Numbered from the stretch's first letter, positions 7,651 to 14,540 are shown. The stretch: 16,427 bases of DNA from JAUSIF01 sp964620215 (GCA_964620215.1 CAZUJE010000057.1:1-16427), one strand, 5' to 3'. Numbers and translations: made by a program. Notes: generated by a model from the letters alone, not told the origin.

Positions 7651-7902
7651 TCAGCCGGTGGCTGCCTGGCGCGCGACGCCACCGGAGCCATTCGAACGGA
7701 AATAGTCCAGCACGAACAGCCGGATTGCCGACGACAGATTGCCCTGCGAGCGCGAGGCATCGATGCTGGCGACAAGATCGGACAAGGTCACATTGCGCCG
7801 GGCCGCGATTTCCTTCAGCGCATCCCAGAAAGCATCTTCCAGACTGACACTGGTCTTGTGGCCGGCGATTACGATCGAACGTTTAACGACAGGACTTTTC
7901 AT
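7651..7902 (-). CDS. Ribbon-helix-helix domain protein
   Basis: An 83-residue protein of the alphaproteobacterial RHH_4 type. The ribbon region is VVKRSIVIAGHKTSVSLEDAFWDALKEIA, followed by RRNVTLSDLVASID and SSAIRLFVLDYFRS as the helices. This fits the Arc/MetJ-like fold that binds DNA as a dimer. ATG 7902 is chosen because GAGG lies seven bases upstream and the product then starts MKSPVVKRSI. The longer reading to 7959 adds an Arg/Pro-rich tail unlike the family. The final residues (GVARQAATG) are low-complexity. Target and role are unknown. The family is often found near fumC in Rhizobiales, as here. Autoregulation would be typical but is not shown. Confidence 0.88.
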   Translation of the reverse strand: MKSPVVKRSIVIAGHKTSVSLEDAFWDALKEIAARRNVTLSDLVASIDASRSQGNLSSAIRLFVLDYFRSNGSGGVARQAATG

Positions 7903-8387
7903 TTCACGCCTCGAATTGGGCCGGGTCGCCCCCGAGGGAAAAGGCCGGTAGCGGAGCAACCCGATTCACGGACGTGAAGCCGGATCGAAACGCATCCGTC
8001 CTTCCCCGCCCGAGCGAAAATATCAGCCTGCACAACCCGCAGGCTCTGATTGTCAATAAATACAAACGCCAGCTCGGCCATCGGTCGATCCCACCCCCCG
8101 TTGGAAATCGAAGATAGAAAGAGCGTTATCGCGGACGGCAATCGAACCGCGGTCACGATTCTTCAAAGACGCGCGCAAGATAGAGTCCGTGGCACATATC
8201 GCAACCCTTCCCTGCTACCACCGCCGGGAAATTTCACCGTCAGAGCAATGGCCTGACGGCAGACGAATGCCCAACGCGGGTGCAGTCCGGGTAGAAAGGC
8301 ATCAGTTTGACGCCGGAGGACGTGCGCGCTCATCGCGAAGGTGTTAAAACGCCCGCGCTGCACAAAAAACGGAAAGCTGTAACCCTC
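7903..8387. other. 485-bp intergenic region between the RHH gene and fumC
   Basis: This is the shared upstream region of two divergent genes. I see one 7-bp inverted repeat, AGCCTGC/GCAGGCT with a 7-base loop (8025-8045). On the minus strand it is followed by TGATATTTTC, so it could be an operator or a weak terminator. A TTGACG at 8307-8312 has no acceptable -10 after it, and a TTGACA on the minus strand near 8050 also lacks one. No convincing protein-coding gene or RNA gene was recognised. The length is large for such a compact region. Confidence 0.5.
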
Positions 8388-9779
8388 ATGGCCGCAACCC
8401 GCACGGAAACCGACACCTTCGGACCCATCGAAGTTCCTTCCAACCGCTACTGGGGCGCGCAGACCGAGCGCTCTTTGGAAAACTTCAAAATAGGAACCGA
8501 GCGGATGCCGAAGCCGATCGTGCGAGCATTCGGCATCGTGAAGCGGGCGGCAGCACTTACGAACAAGGAAATGAGCCTGATCGACGGCAAGGTGGCCGAC
8601 ACAATCGCCGCCGCGGCGCAGGAAGTGATCGACGGAAAACTGGACGAGCATTTTCCGCTGGTGGTCTGGCAGACCGGCTCCGGAACCCAATCAAACATGA
8701 ATGCAAATGAGGTGATTGGAAATCGGGCGATCGAAATGCTCGGCGGAACCATGGGTTCCAAGAAGCCGGTGCATCCGAACGATCACGTAAATATGAGCCA
8801 GTCGTCCAACGATTCCTTTCCTACCGCGATGCACATCGCGGCGGTGGAGGAAATCGTTCACCGCCTGATCCCTTCGCTTGAGCACCTGAAGGCGGCTCTA
8901 GATAAAAAGTCGAAGGAGTTCGAAAAAATCATCAAGATCGGCCGCACCCACACCCAGGATGCGACGCCGCTCACCCTTGGGCAGGAATTCTCCGGATATT
9001 CGGCGCAAGTCGCTTCCGGCGTCACACGCATGAAACAGTCGCTCAGTGAGCTTTATCTGCTCGCGCAGGGCGGCACCGCCGTCGGCACCGGCCTCAATGC
9101 GAAAAAGGGTTTCGCCGAACTCTTCGCGAAGAAAGTGACCGAGATCACCAAGCTTCCCTTCGTCACCGCGCCGAACAAATTCGAGGTGATGGCCGCGCAC
9201 GACGCCTATGTGGCGGCGGCCGGCGCGCTTACTTCGGTCGCGACGGCGCTGTTCAAGATCGCGAACGACATTCGCTTCCTTGGCTCCGGCCCGCGCTCCG
9301 GTCTTGGTGAATTGTCGCTGCCGGAAAACGAGCCCGGTTCGTCCATCATGCCGGGCAAGGTGAACCCGACCCAGTGCGAAGCGCTGACCATGGCTTGCTG
9401 TCAGGTGATGGGCAACGGCCAGACCGTCGCCGTCGCCGGCTCGCAAGGGCATTTCGAGTTGAACGTCTATAAGCCGGTGATGGCTTACGCGCTGCTGCAA
9501 TCGATCCGGCTCACCGCCGACGCCGCGCGTTCCTTCACCGACAACTGCGTCACCGGCATCAAGGCGAATGAAAAGCGCATCGAGCACCTGATGGAAATGT
9601 CGCTGATGCTGGTGACGGCACTGGCTCCCAAGATCGGCTACGACAACGCCGCCAAGATTGCCAAGACCGCGCACAAGAACGGAACCTCGCTGCGCGATGA
9701 AGCGGTCGGCGGCGGTTATGTAACCAACGAGGAATTCGACGCCCTCGTCCGCCCTGAAAAGATGATCGGGCCGGGCTAA
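8388..9779 (+). CDS. fumC: Class II fumarate hydratase
   Basis: Oxygen-stable, iron-free fumarase of the TCA cycle, interconverting fumarate and L-malate; a cytoplasmic homotetramer. The 463-residue product is normal length. The three conserved regions are visible: TGSGTQSNMNANEV near 100-113, IGRTHTQDATP at 184-194 with His188, and the superfamily signature GSSIMPGKVN at 317-326 with Ser318. The numbering of the catalytic His and Ser coincides with that of the E. coli enzyme. ATG 8388 is chosen because MAATRTETDTFGPIEVP matches the family N-terminus. The earlier ATG at 8307 adds 27 unrelated residues. The ribosome site is weak (GGAAAG, 11 bases upstream). No clear terminator follows. Confidence 0.97.
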   Translation: MAATRTETDTFGPIEVPSNRYWGAQTERSLENFKIGTERMPKPIVRAFGIVKRAAALTNKEMSLIDGKVADTIAAAAQEVIDGKLDEHFPLVVWQTGSGTQSNMNANEVIGNRAIEMLGGTMGSKKPVHPNDHVNMSQSSNDSFPTAMHIAAVEEIVHRLIPSLEHLKAALDKKSKEFEKIIKIGRTHTQDATPLTLGQEFSGYSAQVASGVTRMKQSLSELYLLAQGGTAVGTGLNAKKGFAELFAKKVTEITKLPFVTAPNKFEVMAAHDAYVAAAGALTSVATALFKIANDIRFLGSGPRSGLGELSLPENEPGSSIMPGKVNPTQCEALTMACCQVMGNGQTVAVAGSQGHFELNVYKPVMAYALLQSIRLTADAARSFTDNCVTGIKANEKRIEHLMEMSLMLVTALAPKIGYDNAAKIAKTAHKNGTSLRDEAVGGGYVTNEEFDALVRPEKMIGPG

Positions 9780-9916
9780 GCCCCGCTTTTTCGCGGATTC
9801 CCGGTTAACGCCCGTTCATCAGCATTACATAAGATTCATTTGATCGAAGCGGGATCAATCCGCATCATCGCGGCACTGGATACGGGGGCATACCGTTTAT
9901 CTGGAAGGGAACTGCC

Positions 9917-10534
9917 ATGAAGAAAGCCATCATCATCGCAACGACGGTCGCCATTCTTGGCGGTTCCGCGTTTGCCTACACCGCCTATGCGCAAAATCAT
10001 CATCGTCACGGCCGCCATCAGATCGCCGCTGCCGATCTGAGCGCCTATGCCGATGCGCGTATCGCCGCCCTCAGGGCCGGCCTTGTTCTCAACGCGGACC
10101 AGCAGAAACTGTGGTCGCCGGTCGAGACCGCAATGCGCGACGTCGCGAAGAAGCGCATCGACACGCGCGAAAAAATGCGCGCTGAGTTGCAGGCGCGCCG
10201 TGAAGCCGGCACCCCCCGCCTCGATCCGGTCGAACGCATGCGCCGTGGCGCGGACCGCATGACCGAACGCGCAGGCGATTTGAAGAAGCTCGCCGACGCT
10301 ACCCAGCCGCTCTATGCCTCGCTCGACGAAGGCCAGAAGCGCCGTTTCGATATGCTGTCCCGCGCCGGCATGCGCCCGCACATGAATCAGGAACGCCGCA
10401 ACTGGCGCCGCTTCGGCCAGGACGAGCAGGAGCAGCGCATGGGTCCGGGCAAAGGTGACCGCTTCGAGCAGGGCGGCCGCCAGCGCACGGATTGGCGTGG
10501 CGAGGACGAAGCCGGAGCGGACGACCGCATTTGA
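9917..10534 (+). CDS. Secreted LTXXQ-motif (Spy/CpxP-like) protein
   Basis: A 205-residue periplasmic protein. Signal peptide: MKK, a hydrophobic stretch to about residue 19, then SAFA-Y or AYA-Q as possible cleavage sites (after 20 or 25). The mature protein starts His-rich (NHHRHGRHQ). The two degenerate LTxxQ repeats are LNADQ (58-62) and LDEGQ (136-140), separated by a long charged helical region with RMRRGADRMTERAGDL. Family members such as Spy and CpxP are all-helical periplasmic chaperones or stress sensors. Residues about 150-205 form a Gln/Arg/Gly/Asp-rich tail predicted to be disordered. GGAAGGGA sits before the ATG. It ends at a strong terminator. Function in this organism is inferred only from the motif. 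Confidence 0.85.
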   Translation: MKKAIIIATTVAILGGSAFAYTAYAQNHHRHGRHQIAAADLSAYADARIAALRAGLVLNADQQKLWSPVETAMRDVAKKRIDTREKMRAELQARREAGTPRLDPVERMRRGADRMTERAGDLKKLADATQPLYASLDEGQKRRFDMLSRAGMRPHMNQERRNWRRFGQDEQEQRMGPGKGDRFEQGGRQRTDWRGEDEAGADDRI

Positions 10535-10556
10535 TCCGGGCTGATTTTTGATGCTG

Positions 10557-10584
10557 AACGGGCCGCCTCGGCGGCCCGTTTTTT
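10557..10584 (+). terminator. Intrinsic terminator of the LTXXQ gene
   Basis: An 11-bp stem AACGGGCCGCC/GGCGGCCCGTT with a 2-base TC loop (effectively CTCG) runs into T6. It is 23 bases after the LTXXQ stop. The T-run overlaps the stop codon of the converging DUF3828 gene. Confidence 0.93.
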
Positions 10585-11053
10585 ATTGCTTCCTGTACAG
10601 CCCGCGCAGCGTGCCTTCCCGCCACTTGATGTCGTCGATGCGCCAGCCGGCGGGCGTCTTTAAGAGATCGAGCCGCACCATTCGTTCTTCACCATAGTTT
10701 ACAAACGAGACGACGGCGGTGGTTTTCGTTTCAGCCTTGTTGGAAACAGAAATCTTCAGCTTGCGCACGTCCCAGTCCTGCGCATCGATGAAAGGATCGC
10801 CGTTCAGGAGCGGCGGCTGGTCCTTTTTCTTCGCCGCCATCGCGTCCTTCTCGATCATCGCGACCAGCGCTGGCGTGAAATAAGCCTCAAGCTGCTTCTT
10901 CGAGTTGATCTTGGTGCCGGGTGAATTCGGCGAGGAATAGGTGCGGTAGATCGTTTCCAGAAACGCCTGTGGCGTGCCTTCCTGCGCTGCCGCTGGCAAA
11001 ACAAACGCGGCGAACAAGATCGCCGCGCGAAAAGCGCGATACGCGAATTGCAT
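10583..11053 (-). CDS. Secreted DUF3828 protein
   Basis: A 156-residue protein with a cleavable-looking signal peptide: basic MQFAYRAFR, a hydrophobic core, then PAAA-QEG with cleavage after about residue 23. The mature part has the DUF3828 pattern: FLETIYRTYSS near 31-41, a segment LEAYFTPALVAMIEKD, the strongly conserved-looking DPFIDAQDW at 86-94, and the closing GWRIDDIKW. This fold resembles small NTF2-like secreted domains. Function is unknown. It lies 32 bases after thyA on the same strand and could be co-transcribed, although the signal peptide suggests an unrelated periplasmic role. CTGGGGGG upstream offers only a loose ribosome site. Confidence 0.82.
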   Translation of the reverse strand: MQFAYRAFRAAILFAAFVLPAAAQEGTPQAFLETIYRTYSSPNSPGTKINSKKQLEAYFTPALVAMIEKDAMAAKKKDQPPLLNGDPFIDAQDWDVRKLKISVSNKAETKTTAVVSFVNYGEERMVRLDLLKTPAGWRIDDIKWREGTLRGLYRKQ

Positions 11054-11085
11054 GAACTTCCTCTCCCCCCAGAGTGGAACGCTAA

Positions 11086-11880
11086 CTAAACCGCCACCGC
11101 CGCCTTGATCGCGGGATGCGGGTCGTAGCCTTCGAATGCGACATCCTCGAAACGGAACGCGAAAATATCCTTCACGGCTGGATTCAGTTTAAGCTTCGGC
11201 AGCGCTTTCGGCGCGCGCGAGAGCTGCAACTGCGCCTGCTCCATGTGATTGGAATAGAGATGCGCGTCGCCGAGCGTATGAATGAAATCGCCCGGTTTAA
11301 ATCCCGTCACCTGCGCCACCATGTGCGTGAGCAGCGCATAGGAGGCGATGTTGAACGGCACGCCGAGAAAAACGTCCGCCGAGCGCTGGTAAAGCTGGCA
11401 GGAGAGTTTTCCCTCCGCGACGTAAAACTGAAAGAGACAATGGCAGGGCGGCAGCGCCATCTGCTTCACCGCCGCCGGATTCCATGCGCTGACAATCAGT
11501 CGCCGCGAATCGGGATTCTTGCGGATCTCGCCGATCACTTCGGCGATCTGGTCCACCGCCTCGCCGTCCGCCGCCGGCCACGAGCGCCACTGCGCGCCGT
11601 AAACCGGGCCGAGATTGCCTTCCTCGTCCGCCCACTCGTTCCAGATGCTGACGCCGTTGTCCTTCAGGTACTGGATGTTGGTGTCGCCGTTCAGGAACCA
11701 GAGCAACTCATGGACGATGGATTTCAGATGCAGCTTTTTGGTCGTCACCAGCGGAAAACCCTCGGAGAGATCGAAGCGCGACTGGTGTCCGAATACGGAA
11801 AGCGTACCCGTGCCGGTGCGATCCCCCTTCTGGGCGCCCTTGGCGATAATCCGTTCCATCAGATCGAGATACTGGCGCAT
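11086..11880 (-). CDS. thyA: Thymidylate synthase
   Basis: Makes dTMP from dUMP using methylene-tetrahydrofolate and releases dihydrofolate. The product is 264 residues, the same length as the E. coli enzyme. It has KGDRTGTGTLSVFG (18-31), LVTTKKLHLKSIVHELLWFL, YGAQWRSW (94-101) and the dUMP-binding site around Cys146 in LPPCHCLFQFY. SCQLYQRSADVFLGVPFNIASYALL follows, as does the C-terminal PHPAIKAAVAV. GGGAG lies about ten bases before the ATG. In related Rhizobiales I recall folA (dihydrofolate reductase) between thyA and hflK. Here folA is absent and DUF3828, LTXXQ, fumC and RHH genes occupy that interval. No clear promoter was found upstream. Confidence 0.97.
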   Translation of the reverse strand: MRQYLDLMERIIAKGAQKGDRTGTGTLSVFGHQSRFDLSEGFPLVTTKKLHLKSIVHELLWFLNGDTNIQYLKDNGVSIWNEWADEEGNLGPVYGAQWRSWPAADGEAVDQIAEVIGEIRKNPDSRRLIVSAWNPAAVKQMALPPCHCLFQFYVAEGKLSCQLYQRSADVFLGVPFNIASYALLTHMVAQVTGFKPGDFIHTLGDAHLYSNHMEQAQLQLSRAPKALPKLKLNPAVKDIFAFRFEDVAFEGYDPHPAIKAAVAV

Positions 11881-11969
11881 CGACTCGAACTCCCGGCCTC
11901 ACGCTAGGGCGGGATGCCTGTTCATGCCAATGGCGGAGGAATGGGACGACTGAGTGGCGCACAAAAAAA

Positions 11970-12001
11970 GGCGTCCCGAGTCGGGGTCGGCTCGGGACGC
12001 C
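11970..12001 (-). terminator. Intrinsic terminator downstream of the 24-aa microprotein
   Basis: On the minus strand, an 11-bp stem GGCGTCCCGAG/CTCGGGACGCC with a 10-base loop is followed by T7. It lies about 60 bases after the microprotein stop and upstream of thyA on the same strand. It therefore ends a short separate minus-strand transcript rather than one reading into thyA. No other gene is available to account for it. Confidence 0.9.
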
Positions 12002-12063
12002 GTCACCACTGCGGCAGCGGGGGGATGGGGAGTGCCGTCAGCGGCTTTCCATGCTCGGCTTGC

Positions 12064-12138
12064 TCAGACAACAGGAAGAAAAACACCGAGCACGAAACCG
12101 AGAACAATCGTTGCAGCTAGGTAGAAGGGGCTGAGCAT
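12064..12138 (-). CDS. 24-residue single-helix membrane microprotein
   Basis: A small ORF encoding MLSPFYLAATIVL followed by GFVLGVFLPVV, then TGA. Almost the entire peptide is one hydrophobic helix with no charged residue. A perfect AGGAGG (12149-12144) lies five bases upstream of the ATG, the best ribosome site in the window. A strong intrinsic terminator (11970-12001) follows and a plausible -10 lies upstream, so this is a stand-alone small transcript. I do not recognise the family. CydX/KdpF/CcoS-like accessory subunits are comparable in size but not clearly similar. A membrane regulator or accessory peptide, or a type I-toxin-like peptide, is possible. None is supported beyond hydrophobicity. 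Confidence 0.72.
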   Translation of the reverse strand: MLSPFYLAATIVLGFVLGVFLPVV

Positions 12139-12241
12139 CTTTGCCTCCTGGCGTGGGATGCCTCGACCGATATGGCGAATAACGCTGATGCTGCTTCGTG
12201 GTTCCGATTGTGGCGGACAACATTTTTGTTCCCGCTCGAGC

Positions 12242-12265
12242 AGTATATGAATATATATTCTAATA
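12242..12265 (-). promoter_or_regulatory. AT-rich dyad and candidate promoter of the microprotein
   Basis: GAATATATATTC (12249-12260) is a perfect 12-bp palindrome, extending with two mismatches per arm to an imperfect 22-bp dyad (12244-12265). On the minus strand TATACT (12247-12242) follows it and could be a -10, placing the dyad in the spacer. The -35 (CCCCTT) is poor. Its position about 100 bases upstream of the microprotein and 80 upstream of the TetR promoter makes it a candidate operator. No binding protein is known. Confidence 0.4.
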
Positions 12266-12320
12266 AGGGGATGGAGAGCCGGAGATCAAGAATAAGCGAG
12301 TCATGGATTCAAAACTAAAG

Positions 12321-12349
12321 ATGACAAATTAGAATTTTTGCTCTATAAT
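12321..12349 (+). promoter_or_regulatory. Promoter of the TetR-family regulator at 12395
   Basis: ATGACA (12321-12326), 17 bases, then a perfect TATAAT (12344-12349). The predicted start near 12356 lies downstream of the TTG at 12338. This excludes that upstream start for the regulator and supports ATG 12395. Confidence 0.78.
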
Positions 12350-12394
12350 GAGCGATATTTCGAGATTCGTGCCCGATTTACAGCGGATAAAGCG

Positions 12395-12973
12395 ATGGGC
12401 AGGCCAGCACATATTTCCGACGACGATCTCCTGAATGCCGCCATGCGCGTGGCGGCCCGCCATGGGCCTGCCCGCGCCACCGTCGCCGCCATTGCCCAGG
12501 AGGCAGGCGTTCCCATCGGCTCGGTCTATCACCGGGTGCCGTCCCGCTCGGCCTTATTGGCCGATTGCTGGGTAAGGGCCGCCGAACGCTTTGGGACCGG
12601 CTTTTCAGCCATCCTGGAAGGCGCGAATACGCTGGAACAGGCGGTTGAGGCCGCTTTGGTAACCCCCCGTTTCGCCCGTGGGGACCATGCCGCCGCGGTG
12701 CTGCTGCTCGCGAGCCGGCGGGAGGACTTTCTGGAGGAGGCACCGGAGGAAACCCGCGCCAAGGCCGCCACCCTTACCGGCAATCTGCAAAAGAGCATCG
12801 CTGAAGCTGCAAAACGCCTGATCCCCCAAGACCCAAAAGGCCGGGAGCGCATGGCGGTGGCTTTGATCGGGATACCTTATGGGGCCGTCCGGGTGTTTCT
12901 CCCGCAGGCGGTGCCGCCCGCGGAGATTGATGCGGTCATTGCCGCGGCGGCCAAAGCCGCGCTCTCTTCATAG
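12395..12973 (+). CDS. TetR/AcrR-family transcriptional regulator
   Basis: A 192-residue regulator. The N-terminal helix-turn-helix is at about residues 8-55: ISDDDLLNAAMRVAARHGPARATVAAIAQEAG, then VPIGSVYHRVPSRSALLADCW, with YHRVPSR in place of the usual YYHFxSK. The C-terminal helical ligand domain is divergent and Ala-rich, so no ligand can be proposed. ATG 12395 gives the common MGRP start and follows the promoter at 12321-12349. The ribosome site GGATAA is weak. It is divergent from the 24-aa microprotein, which is its nearest candidate target. A hairpin overlaps its stop codon. Confidence 0.88.
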   Translation: MGRPAHISDDDLLNAAMRVAARHGPARATVAAIAQEAGVPIGSVYHRVPSRSALLADCWVRAAERFGTGFSAILEGANTLEQAVEAALVTPRFARGDHAAAVLLLASRREDFLEEAPEETRAKAATLTGNLQKSIAEAAKRLIPQDPKGRERMAVALIGIPYGAVRVFLPQAVPPAEIDAVIAAAAKAALSS

Positions 12974-12996
12974 GGATTCCGCCTTGGCGGAATCCC
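12973..12996. repeat. Hairpin between the convergent TetR and secreted-protein genes
   Basis: An 11-bp inverted repeat GGGATTCCGCC/GGCGGAATCCC around TT begins on the last base of the TetR stop codon. It ends six bases before the stop of the opposite-strand gene. There is no T-run on either side, so it is either a factor-assisted end or a 3'-stabilising structure rather than a classical terminator. Confidence 0.65.
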
Positions 12997-13002
12997 CGCC
13001 GT

Positions 13003-13275
13003 TCAGGTGCAATAAGAATCGTCAGTGATTAATTCGACCTCATCCATGATGCGGATTTGTTCGCAGGTGAGGCCTTTGGCGATTTCTTCGAGGTCGGCGA
13101 TCACTTGGCCGGCAGCAATCAAAGACCCGATCGAGCCGGTGATTTCACCCTGCTGATAGAAGGCCTTAACCTGTTGCTGGATTGGGAGAAAATGCTTCTC
13201 CGCGAACATCGGAGCGGGAAGCGCCGCCGCGATTACGCCTGCGATCAAAGCGCAGGAAACATAGGAAAGTTTCAT
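13003..13275 (-). CDS. Small secreted protein of unknown function (90 aa)
   Basis: The product has a typical signal peptide (MKLSYVSCALIAGVIAAALPAPMFA, likely cleaved after Ala25), leaving a mature part of about 65 residues. Visible features are an amphipathic segment KHFLPIQQQVKAFYQQ, a Gly/Ser/Ala turn (ITGSIGSLIAAGQ) and an acidic helix. Cys71 and Cys89 could form a disulfide near the C-terminus. AAGGAA lies about eight bases before the ATG. It converges with the TetR gene. I recognise no family. It is treated as real because of its start site, signal peptide and codon pattern. Confidence 0.68.
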   Translation of the reverse strand: MKLSYVSCALIAGVIAAALPAPMFAEKHFLPIQQQVKAFYQQGEITGSIGSLIAAGQVIADLEEIAKGLTCEQIRIMDEVELITDDSYCT

Positions 13276-13381
13276 CCGGAAATTCCTTCTTCTTGGCCGC
13301 TGCCGGATTCAATGCGAATTCCGTGCCATCTGGTATTCCAGTCCCATGTGGCCGGTTAATGTTTCGTTAGCAGCGAAGTAA

Positions 13382-13409
13382 AGGCGGCCGGAAAATTGCC
13401 CGGCCGCCT
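13382..13409 (-). terminator. Terminator of the homocysteine S-methyltransferase gene
   Basis: A 10-bp stem AGGCGGCCGG/CCGGCCGCCT with an 8-base loop. Read on the minus strand it starts five bases after the methyltransferase stop codon and is followed by TTAC. The T-run is short (three T's counting the stem end), so efficiency is uncertain. Confidence 0.75.
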
Positions 13410-13413
13410 CTTT

Positions 13414-14370
13414 TCAAGCCGCGGCCGGAACCGCGACGCAGCTCAGGCAGATCTGTTCGATATGCCGGTGGTCGGTGCCGCAGCAGCCGCCAAGCACATT
13501 CAGGTGCCGCATATGCTTGCGAAGGTCCGCGTATTCGCGGCCAAGCTGTTTCGGATCGCCGATATCGAGATCGGTGGCGGCGTCCAGTTCCGCATGGCTG
13601 CGCTTCGAGGAATTCGCGCGGATGCCGCGAATGCGGTCCACCCAGCTTTCCCCGCGTTTGAGCACATCGTGGAAATGCGCCGGGTGCGCGCAGTTGATCA
13701 TGTAATAGGCCGGATCGAATCCCGTCTCGCTGTCCACCTGCCGGATGGCATCCGCAAGCGATTGTCCGCTCGGCAGATTGCCGTCGGTTTCCAGTGTGAA
13801 GGAAATGACGCTCGGCATTCCCGCCTTCTTCGCCGCGCGAACGACGCCGAGCGCTTCTTCGACGTAATTGAGCGTGAAGGCGCTCACCACATCGGCTTCG
13901 GTGTCGCGGAAGATATTCACCTGCCAGGAATGATAGTCCTCGGCCTCCGGAGCACTCATCGCGTTCTCGACTTTGTAGCCGTCGCCGCGCGGGCCGATAT
14001 TGCCGGAGATCACCATCGGCGAGCCCGGCGTTTCGTGTTGCGTACGCAGCGCGACCATCAAAGCAACACAGCGCCGGTTCACATTGGCCAGATCGTTCAA
14101 CGCATAGCCGATCCTGGCGCCCCAGTCCGGCGACGCCCGCCAGGTGGCGCTCTCCAGCACAAAGCCAACGCCATGCTTGTTCGCCATCGCGATGTGGCGC
14201 TCGTAATAGGTGCGCGTGCGGGCAACGCCCTCCTCCGACTTCATCAGGTCGAAGCTGGCGAAACAGGGAAGCTCGACGCCTTCATGAAAGATCATCGAGG
14301 TCTCGAAGCCGCTGTCGGTGAGAAACAGTTTCTCACCCAGCTGCGGCAGGTTGTTGCGGTATTTGGCCAT
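13414..14370 (-). CDS. Zinc-type homocysteine S-methyltransferase family protein
   Basis: Member of the family that includes betaine- and S-methylmethionine-homocysteine methyltransferases, which transfer a methyl group to homocysteine to make methionine using a thiolate-bound zinc. The 318-residue product begins LFLTDSGFETSMIF as the first barrel strand. It has ESATWRASPDW, SGNIGPRGDGY (about 121-131) and SFTLETDGNLPSG. The zinc ligands are Cys227 (MINCAHP) and the pair Cys296-Cys297 (LGGCCGTDHRHI). The methyl donor cannot be read from sequence. The short C-terminal tail is Ala/Val-rich. AAGGAAT lies before the ATG. It is divergent from a TetR gene, with a shared operator-like repeat between them, which suggests ligand-controlled expression. 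Confidence 0.9.
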   Translation of the reverse strand: MAKYRNNLPQLGEKLFLTDSGFETSMIFHEGVELPCFASFDLMKSEEGVARTRTYYERHIAMANKHGVGFVLESATWRASPDWGARIGYALNDLANVNRRCVALMVALRTQHETPGSPMVISGNIGPRGDGYKVENAMSAPEAEDYHSWQVNIFRDTEADVVSAFTLNYVEEALGVVRAAKKAGMPSVISFTLETDGNLPSGQSLADAIRQVDSETGFDPAYYMINCAHPAHFHDVLKRGESWVDRIRGIRANSSKRSHAELDAATDLDIGDPKQLGREYADLRKHMRHLNVLGGCCGTDHRHIEQICLSCVAVPAAA

Positions 14371-14431
14371 GGCCGGATTCCTTTTTTAAAATTCCGGCGG
14401 GCGGTTTCGCAAAAATGCGGCGGCGTTCCTA

Positions 14432-14448
14432 GCCTACTCGCGGTACAG
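14432..14448. promoter_or_regulatory. Second, degenerate operator-like site
   Basis: GGTACAG (14442-14448) repeats the half-site of the 17-bp inverted repeat at 14518-14534. The left arm is GCCTACT, matching only TAC of CTGTACC. It lies about 70 bases upstream of the methyltransferase start codon, a reasonable place for a repressor site. Confidence 0.45.
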
Positions 14449-14517
14449 GACGGACCGGCGCGCAAACGCTGAAATATCGCGAAATATGCCGGGATTCTGG
14501 CCGTCTTCAACGTGCAA

Positions 14518-14534
14518 CTGTACCCGTGGTACAG
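14518..14534. promoter_or_regulatory. Perfect 17-bp inverted repeat, candidate TetR operator
   Basis: CTGTACC-CGT-GGTACAG is a perfect 7-3-7 dyad ending six bases before the ATG of the TetR gene at 14541. It lies in the divergent region shared with the methyltransferase gene. Size, symmetry and position are typical of TetR-family operators. Binding by this regulator is inferred. Confidence 0.75.
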
Positions 14535-14540
14535 TGGCTC

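Noticed and set aside
7899..8081. Minus-strand ORF (starting MAELAFVFIDNQ) whose stop overlaps the RHH start codon as ATGA
   Set aside because: The overlap and a purine-rich stretch upstream look like coupling. However, third-position GC is much lower than in neighbouring genes, the C-terminal half is Arg/Pro/Gly-rich and unlike a domain, and I see no family pattern. It was kept out as a probable chance frame.
8307..8335. TTGACG as a -35 for fumC
   Set aside because: No -10-like hexamer occurs 16-18 bases downstream, so a promoter is not supported.
11914..12120. Plus-strand 68-aa ORF across the thyA upstream region
   Set aside because: It reads through the terminator hairpin and the antisense of the microprotein, has low-complexity composition and lacks a ribosome site.
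12338..12394. Extended TetR start at TTG 12338
   Set aside because: The perfect TATAAT at 12344-12349 lies inside this extension, so the codon would be upstream of the transcription start. ATG 12395 gives the usual MGRP beginning.
13396..14472. 358-aa plus-strand ORF opposite the methyltransferase
   Set aside because: It is an antisense shadow. The minus-strand frame has zinc ligands, a start site and a terminator.
14526..14540. GTG start for the second TetR gene
   Set aside because: It falls in the 17-bp inverted repeat that is more likely an operator, and it adds residues (MVQWL) not typical of the family.
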